This document shows positions 57,246-64,000 of a stretch of DNA of 64,000 bases, in pieces. Below the pieces are notes generated by a model. The model was given only the letters and a program-made list of their open reading frames with translations. It searched no databases and was not told where the DNA came from. The position numbers and the translations under genes are program-made. Numbering within the stretch: the first letter of the stretch is position 1; every line of letters starts with the position of its first letter. Source of the stretch: Callosobruchus maculatus (lineage: Eukaryota > Arthropoda > Insecta > Coleoptera > Chrysomelidae); assembly GCA_951848785.1 (NCBI GenBank), contig CATOUR010000092.1, positions 7,874,001 through 7,938,000 on the forward strand, written 5' to 3'.

Positions 57246-57739
57246 ATTATGATAAAAATTGTTATAGACCCTTTTGCTAGTGTGCTTCGACTTTGGAACA
57301 ACCTCGCATACTTTGCTTTGACAACTAACTGCTAAGGGACCTTACCCTAGACCATTTATCTCTCTTCTGGAGTTAACTTATCGTCAGTCGAAATTTGAAA
57401 ATCTCAATTGAAGAACGCATGCTTTGCACAACAAAACTCTTATCTTGACTGCATTCATCCTTAACGCCACTTATTTCGACGAGTCTCTTGAGCTTGGTGA
57501 TACACTTTGTTGTCATTGTTAACCGCAATAAGTTGAAAAATCTTTAAAAGCTTTTGCGCAACTTTATCGCATTTATTTATTTTTTTACATCAAGCAGAAA
57601 TCAACCTCACATATTTTTTAACATAGTTCATAGCAATGTCAGCTCACTATCAATTATTATTCCACTTGAAAAATGTTACACTGCAGATCAAAAACGCCAA
57701 AAAAAAACAAGTTGAAGAAACATTTCAAAAACAAATACT
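57246..57739. other. Unassigned stretch
   Basis: No gene or repeat is supported. Confidence 0.45.
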
Positions 57740-58271
57740 GAAGAGAAAAATTTCATTTCAGTAATTTCTTAAAAATATTACATAAGCAATGATATAAAAG
57801 TCAGGGATATTTATGGCCCAGGTCTTTGAAATGGACTTAGTTTGGCAAACCTCCTATCAAACACCCTGTATACACCGTGTCCCAAGACGAATCCAGAAAA
57901 GAGGAGTCGCACTTAGGTTTCGGAATGTGCAGCCGATATCAAAAGCAATTATTCTGAAATTCGCATTTGCTTCAGAGAAATCAACGTTTGAAGTTTGTTT
58001 GTAAAGAAGAGAAAAATTTCATTTCAGTAATTTCTTAAAAATATTACATAAGCAATGATATAAAAGTCAGGGATATTTATGGCCCAGGTCTTTGAAATGG
58101 ACTTAGTTTGGCAAACCTCCTATCAAACACCCTGTATACACCGTGTCCCAAGACGAATCCAGAAAAGAGGAGTCGCACTTAGGTTTCGGAATGTGCAGCC
58201 GATATCAAAAGCAATTATTCTGAAATTCGCATTTGCTTCAGAGAAATCAACGTTTGAAGTTTGTTTGTAAA
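57740..58271 (+). repeat. 266-bp tandem duplication
   Basis: 57740-58005 and 58006-58271 are identical by eye over 266 bp. A third, partial copy begins at 62850. Confidence 0.92.
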
Positions 58272-58472
58272 GATAACTGAAACGTGTGTGACCCACTTTC
58301 ACTTTCGGGAATTTCTTGCAAAAACGGATTACACTAACGGGTATTTTGAATATTTTTGTCGAATTACAACTTTTTTGCTATTAAGGATCAACATATAATT
58401 AAATCATATTATACCATAAGTCGGTGACAGAAATCACCCCTTAAAGTTTTTGGGATTCGTCCTGGGACACGG
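58141..58472. mobile_element. 332-bp MITE candidate
   Basis: CCGTGTCCCAAGACGAATCC at 58141 pairs with GGATTCGTCCTGGGACACGG at 58453-58472, 19 of 20 matching. No ORF of note inside. A second full copy lies at 62904-63235 as part of the 4.76-kb duplication. Confidence 0.65.
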
Positions 58473-59082
58473 GTTAAAAGGCAACAGCAAGTTTTATTTA
58501 CACTTAGTTAATTTTTTCAAGGTTCGTTGCCTGTACTATTCCGCTCCTCGTCCTCTTTAGTACTGAAGGCTTATTCCACACACCAGAATCATCTCGAACT
58601 AGCGAGTGGTGAAGGTGTGAAGGCCCGAATATTATGCACCCATAGAAAAGTTATCATATCCGTGTCACTTCTAGTTCACCGCTTCGTGAGCTGCTCACGG
58701 ACGGGAAGAAAATTTAAAAATCTCCGTCGAGACGCGTGATAAAAACCGGGGGTCGATCGCCCCGCCATGCTGGCCGGATCCGGATATGCCTCGGGGCTGG
58801 AACTGTGCCAGATACATGACCGTTTTCATAAAAATCCCAATCGCTATTAACACGAAGCAACGACATCGCTATTAGCTCTTTTTTCATCGAGAACGTTGAG
58901 TAAAGTTATTGCTGAGTGTTTGAGATTGGATCGACTGAAAAGTCTTGCAAAGAAAATAAAGAAGCAGAGATTTTATTTTCGTTTCTGGAAATCGGGCCTG
59001 GACTACTAACGATCGATGGTAGACACGATGTTGTAGATTTTGTAGTTTATTACTTGATTTTGTTTCTTTGTTAGAGCTAAAC
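58473..59082. other. Unassigned, locally GC-rich stretch
   Basis: A patch at 58670-58790 is GC-rich (GGGGGTCGATCGCCCCGCCA). A 70-codon ORF at 58527-58739 is not recognised. The same sequence recurs at 63236-63845. Confidence 0.4.
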
Positions 59083-60331
59083 TTTTTTTTTCAATTCAAT
59101 TCAATCGTTTATTAACTACATTTTGTAGAATGAGCACAATTGTAGACGTCAAGTGTACAATACACAATAAATAAATAATCTATATTTAAAAACTCAGCTG
59201 AAAGGCGGAGTGACAGGTACATACACTTACACAACAAAGCACAATAACATCATAATGGATTTTTTCTTTTTTACCCATCTTCCCCTTTTTACAGTAGCAG
59301 ATTGGCAGCCACGGCATCTACATATTCATTCTTAGAATAGAAACACAGTTTACGAAAATTTCGTTTTATAAGAGATTTAAACTTAAAATTGCTCAAGCCT
59401 TTGAGATGTTCTGGTAAAATGTTATATAAAGATATATCTAATAAGTTTTTTTCGCATTTAGCGTACTTAAATCTCTTGGTTTTTATTAGATTGCAGTTTC
59501 TAGTTCTATATTTACTGTTCATCGGTTCAAATTTATCCTCGTCCTTCAATTTATGAATTTCAAGAGACTGGTAGTATATATACATAGTTGGAAGTGGCAT
59601 CGCTCCGAATTTTTTAAATAAAGGTTGACACTGGTCGTAGTATCCAACACCAGCAATAATTCGAATGGCTTTTTTTTGAATCCGAAAAGCATGAACAGCA
59701 TACGAGGACCTGCCTCATAGCAAAATTCCGTAACTTATATGAGAATGCACCAATGAAAAGTAGACTGTTAAAAGAGAATTTGAATGCAAAAGATTTTTTT
59801 GCCTACGGAGAACAAAAATTGAAGAGGAAAGCTTTTTAGTTAAAGTACTGATATGGGCAGACAAGTTAAGTCTATCGTCCAGAGTGATTCCAAGCAAAGA
59901 TGCTGTTTTACCAGACGTTATGGTATAGCTAGTTGAAAAAACTATTGTTTGGGTTTTATCAAGATTGAGTTGAAGATTGTTACTGGAGAACCAGCTTTCA
60001 GCTCTACTCTCTAAATCTAACATTTCTTCCTCCAATATTTCAATGCTTTTGCTAGCTGTCACAAATGACGTATCATCAGCGTATAGGGTGCACTTCGTGG
60101 GGCACATAAAATGGCATAAATCGTTGATGTATATAATAAATAGGAGAGGCCCCAAAATAGACCCCTGAGGCACGCCACTGGTAATCGCAGCAAAAGAGGA
60201 AGTAGAGTTCTTAAATCGCACATATTGCTGTCTATAATTCAGGTAAGATTTAATCAGATCTAATGCAGGGCCTCTAACCCCGTACTTAGATAGTTTCTCA
60301 AAACTTGTTATGGATAGGGGAGGAAGAAGTA
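59083..60331 (-). pseudogene. CR1/Jockey-like LINE, 5'-truncated
   Basis: On the minus strand RT sequence starts next to the TA target of element 6 with FEKLSKYGVRGPALDLIKSY, then ITSGVPQGSILGPLLFIIYI, the catalytic LYADDTSFVTAS, LDKTQTIVFS and LLGITLDDRLN. The frame is broken by TGA at about 59713, where LLWGRSSY is expected, then continues in the C-terminal domain to the stop at 59289. A 3' UTR follows with AATAAACGATTGAATTG and a poly(A) tail seen as T at 59083-59091. The palm and active site are intact but the fingers, endonuclease and 5' part are missing. Confidence 0.88.
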
Positions 60332-60333
60332 TA

Positions 60334-62561
60334 CAGGGTGGTCCACTAAGCGCGCGGTGCTCCCTAGCGGCCATACCGTTTAAATTAGACGAAAATGTTT
60401 TAAATAAAAAACGTTTATTTTTAAATTCTCTACATTCAGAAAATAATTTCAAAGATGGCGGACTTCCGGTTATACCGGAAGTAGGCATCAACTTCCTTAT
60501 TTTAAATGGAACACCCTGTATATTATTACGTTTTTGAATTCAGCATCGATTTTCAGGTCCAGTTTGTTAACCATTATTTATGTCTACGAAGCGTATTTTC
60601 GGAGTTATTCAGCAATTTTTACAAAATTTGACGTTTGTAGTACTTTACAAGAAACGTTAATATCTCGGAAACTAAACGCGATAGAAAGATGCGGTTTTCG
60701 GTTTTGAGAGAAGCAAGGAACGTGTTTGTGTTTCAGTGAGATCGTTGTTTCAAAAGAACATTAAGTCAATAGAATAGAAATTTTCAAATTTGAAAAGTTA
60801 AAAACGTTAAAAACTTTTATTTTTCAAATGGGATGGTATCATAAGTTTCACATCGGTGGATGCGAAATTAAATTCTCTTTCACTTTTATCTAGGCACATG
60901 TGGTTCTATCTTTCATGGTTTTCAAGATATTTATGGTTTTGTAATTATGGCGTAGGAATTGGAAAAATCGTAGGCGGCGTGACTCGCAGACGAAACAATT
61001 GGCAGCAAACCTTTCATCCAAAGTGTTTCGATCTCTAATACTAAAATGTGCTTTCGTTCCATCTACCTGTAACCACATTATTCTTAAAAACTCCAGTGGT
61101 AAATTTTCCAACAGGTTTTCCAGATTTTCATTTAGAAAATTTTAGAAAACCTTAGTTTAATATGCGGTTTCCAATAATAGCACCCCAAATGCTTAGACTC
61201 GATGCTGGTTGTCAACAAACCTTTCAAAATTTGGATTTACGTCGGTATAGAAATGTAAATTATGCCAGTTTACATGGCCTTTAATATAACGCTGTAGCTA
61301 CATTTCATAAAAAGGAAAATGAAAGAATTTCATAAGAAATGTAGCTTCATTCGTAAACAACACACTTTTGGAAAGGAGTGCATCTTCTTGGATTTGAGCA
61401 GGACTCCAGTTACAGAAATTTATCCAGTTTTCAAAGTCTTGTCTTTCGTCTGCTTGATTTAGCTGCGCGTGATAAAGATGCTATATGTACTCCGTTAAGA
61501 TCATGTTCACAGATGTTTGACCAATGCTCAAGTAGCGACTAATTTCTGCTGTAGCACTGCTCTGCGGATCTTTAACTACAATTGCGAGAATATCGAACTC
61601 ACTATCTTCATGTATTACTACTACATGTTTTCTTCTCTCATATTTTACGTCCACGTAAATCCAAATTTTGAGGAGTTTGTTGACACCCAGCATGAAGTCT
61701 AAGCATTTGGGGTGGTATTATTGGAAACCGCATAATAAACTAGTGTTTTCCAAAATTTTCTACATGAAAATTTGGAGAACCTGTTGAAAAATTCACCAGT
61801 GGAGTTTTTAAGAATAATGTGGTTACAGTTGGATGGAGCAAAAGCACATTTTAGTATTAGAGGTCGAAACACTTGGGATGAAAGGTTTGCTGCCAATTGT
61901 TTCGTCTGCGAGCCACGCCACCTACGATTTTTCCAATTCCTACGCAATAATTACAAAACCATAAATATCTTGAAAACCATGAAAGATAGAACCACATGTG
62001 CCTAGATAAAAGTGAAAGAGAATTTAATTTCGCATCCACCGATGTGAAACTTATGATACCATCCCATTTGAAAAATAAAAGTTTTTAACGTTTTTAACTT
62101 TTCAAATTTGAAAATTTCTATTCTATTGACTTAATGTTCTTTTGAAACAACGATCTCACTGAAACACAAACACGTTCCTTGCTTCTCTCAAAACCGAAAA
62201 CCGCATCTTTCTATCGCGTTTAGTTTCCGAGATATTAACGTTTCTTGTAAAGTACTACAAACGTCAAATTTTGTAAAAATTGCTGAATAACTCCGAAAAT
62301 ACGCTTCGTAGACATAAATAATGGTTAACAAACTGGACCTGAAAATCGATGCTGAATTCAAAAACGTAATAATATACAGGGTGTTCCATTTAAAATAAGG
62401 AAGTTGATGCCTACTTCCGGTATAACCGGAAGTCCGCCATCTTTGAAATTATTTTCTGAATGTAGAGAATTTAAAAATAAACGTTTTTTATTTAAAACAT
62501 TTTCGTCTAATTTAAACGGTATGGCCGCTAGGGAGCACCGCGCGCTTAGTGGACCACCCTG
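60334..62561. mobile_element. CAGGG-ended element 6 (mariner-like), arms about 0.9 kb
   Basis: CAGGGTGGTCCACTAAGCGC at 60334 and its reverse complement ending at 62561, each next to TA. Each arm has an inner terminus-like motif (GGAACACCCTGTATA near 60515 and its mirror) and TCTCGGAAACTA. The centre carries mariner-like transposase sequence. Confidence 0.88.
61160..61693 (-). pseudogene. Mariner-like transposase remnant in element 6
   Basis: The minus strand reads DPQSSATAEISRYLSIGQTS then VNMILTEYI, the linker helix (S-x-R-x-x-A..L.IS...V..IL), followed by FENWINFCNW and SVLFTNEATF, the first catalytic block, where the usual TDEA(T/S)F has Asn for the catalytic Asp. Further on, LHFYTDVNPNF matches the YWsdxNPH region. 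Stops and shifts occur throughout. The last part is inside the palindrome and so occurs on both strands (61655-61700 on plus). Confidence 0.65.
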
Positions 62562-63033
62562 TATACTTCTTCCTCCCCTATCCATAACAAGTTTTGAGAA
62601 ACTATCTAAGTACGGGGTTAGAGGCCCTGCATTAGATCTGATTAAATCTTACCTGAATTATAGACAGCAATATGTGCGATTTAAGAACTCTACTTCCTCT
62701 TTTGCTGCGATTACCAGTGGCGTGCCTCAGGGGTCTATTTTGGGGCCTCTCCTATTTATTATATACATCAACGATTTATGCCATTTTATGTGCCCCACGA
62801 AGTGCACCCTATACGCTGATGATACGTCATTTGTGACAGCTAGCAAAAGGGTCTTTGAAATGGACTTAGTTTGGCAAACCTCCTATCAAACACCCTGTAT
62901 ACACCGTGTCCCAAGACGAATCCAGAAAAGAGGAGTCGCACTTAGGTTTCGGAATGTGCAGCCGATATCAAAAGCAATTATTCTGAAATTCGCATTTGCT
63001 TCAGAGAAATCAACGTTTGAAGTTTGTTTGTAA
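62404..63033 (+). other. Chimeric ORF across rearrangement junctions
   Basis: The 209-codon frame joins an arm of element 6, an RT fragment (VRFKNSTSSFAAITSGVPQG, LYADDTSFVTAS) and, after the breakpoint at 62849/62850, unrelated sequence shared with 57818-58004. It is a product of rearrangement rather than a gene. Confidence 0.7.
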
Positions 63034-64000
63034 AGATAACTGAAACGTGTGTGACCCACTTTCACTTTCGGGAATTTCTTGCAAAAACGGATTACACTAA
63101 CGGGTATTTTGAATATTTTTGTCGAATTACAACTTTTTTGCTATTAAGGATCAACATATAATTAAATCATATTATACCATAAGTCGGTGACAGAAATCAC
63201 CCCTTAAAGTTTTTGGGATTCGTCCTGGGACACGGGTTAAAAGGCAACAGCAAGTTTTATTTACACTTAGTTAATTTTTTCAAGGTTCGTTGCCTGTACT
63301 ATTCCGCTCCTCGTCCTCTTTAGTACTGAAGGCTTATTCCACACACCAGAATCATCTCGAACTAGCGAGTGGTGAAGGTGTGAAGGCCCGAATATTATGC
63401 ACCCATAGAAAAGTTATCATATCCGTGTCACTTCTAGTTCACCGCTTCGTGAGCTGCTCACGGACGGGAAGAAAATTTAAAAATCTCCGTCGAGACGCGT
63501 GATAAAAACCGGGGGTCGATCGCCCCGCCATGCTGGCCGGATCCGGATATGCCTCGGGGCTGGAACTGTGCCAGATACATGACCGTTTTCATAAAAATCC
63601 CAATCGCTATTAACACGAAGCAACGACATCGCTATTAGCTCTTTTTTCATCGAGAACGTTGAGTAAAGTTATTGCTGAGTGTTTGAGATTGGATCGACTG
63701 AAAAGTCTTGCAAAGAAAATAAAGAAGCAGAGATTTTATTTTCGTTTCTGGAAATCGGGCCTGGACTACTAACGATCGATGGTAGACACGATGTTGTAGA
63801 TTTTGTAGTTTATTACTTGATTTTGTTTCTTTGTTAGAGCTAAACTTTTTTTTTCAATTCAATTCAATCGTTTATTAACTACATTTTGTAGAATGAGCAC
63901 AATTGTAGACGTCAAGTGTACAATACACAATAAATAAATAATCTATATTTAAAAACTCAGCTGAAAGGCGGAGTGACAGGTACATACACTTACACAACAA
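62850..64000 (+). repeat. Direct copy of 58087-59237 (tandem period 4763 bp)
   Basis: The whole 1151 bp to the window end match 58087-59237 with constant offset 4763 and no difference that I can see, including the MITE at 62904-63235 and the LINE poly(A) tail at 63846. The copy probably continues beyond the window. Confidence 0.93.

Larger units (their letters stand above)
60046..62849. repeat. 2.8-kb palindrome
   Basis: 60046-61250 and 61645-62849 are inverted copies (coordinate sum 122895 throughout) with a spacer of about 390 bp. The outer part of the arms, including LINE sequence beyond element 6, looks identical; from about 60950 inward mismatches appear and rise toward the centre. Confidence 0.93.

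Noticed and set aside
57813..58270. Two identical 63-codon ORFs
   Set aside because: Identity comes from the 266-bp tandem duplication; the frame spans a CACCCTG terminus and a MITE end and has no gene features.
60856..62039. Mirrored 60-77 codon ORFs in the arms of element 6
   Set aside because: They are mirror copies in the palindrome arms with no transposase motif.

Overview
This window looks like a repeat-rich, AT-rich insect nuclear genome. The evidence is the transposon set: a Jockey/CR1-like LINE with an intact ORF, Dong/R4-type LINEs at TAA microsatellites, an I-like LINE with RNase H, Tc1, many mariner-like transposases of the insect type with an N-terminal helix-turn-helix, a P-like element with a THAP exon, and hAT- and Harbinger-like non-autonomous elements. 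The order cannot be fixed from sequence alone; a beetle or a true bug would both fit. There are no operons, no bacterial genes and no CRISPR arrays.

Layout. 0.5-3.9 kb: minus-strand Jockey-like LINE with an uninterrupted 1020-aa endonuclease/reverse transcriptase ORF. 4.2-4.5 kb: first coding exon, TATA box and splice donor of a small secreted-peptide gene, the best candidate for an ordinary host gene. 4.6-7.3 kb: Dong/R4-like LINE in a TAA repeat, lacking its 3' endonuclease end. 8.6-10.7 kb: RT fragments and small repeats. 10.8-19.5 kb: three long-inverted-repeat elements that begin CAGGG and sit between TA dinucleotides. Two carry mariner-like transposase remnants; one has an unclassified 1.75-kb transposon inserted in an arm. 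They lie in and around a satellite-like repeat with a monomer of about 390 bp. 20-27 kb: more of that repeat, a Harbinger-like element and a split THAP-domain gene. 27-35 kb: solo arms, LINE tails, mariner fragments, a tRNA-like insertion with a 16-bp target duplication and a 269-bp tandem duplication. 35.7-37.9 kb: a hAT-like MITE and a P-like element with a THAP exon. 38-50 kb: MITEs, a dimeric minisatellite, Tc1, two more CAGGG fold-backs and a short unexplained coding-like region. 51-56 kb: a decayed LINE and a second Dong-like LINE that ends in TAA repeats and keeps its endonuclease. 56-64 kb: complex repeats leading to a 4763-bp tandem duplication containing a 2.8-kb palindrome.

The strongest theme is a set of CAGGG-ended, TA-flanked, mariner-like elements whose inverted repeats have grown to 0.2-1.2 kb, with many non-autonomous derivatives. 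The most unusual structure is the palindrome plus tandem duplication at the right edge, which is either recent template-switch rearrangement or an assembly artefact. Almost every long ORF belongs to a transposon. The host-gene candidates are the secreted-peptide exon, possibly the split THAP gene, and the unrecognised ORF at 47.8 kb.
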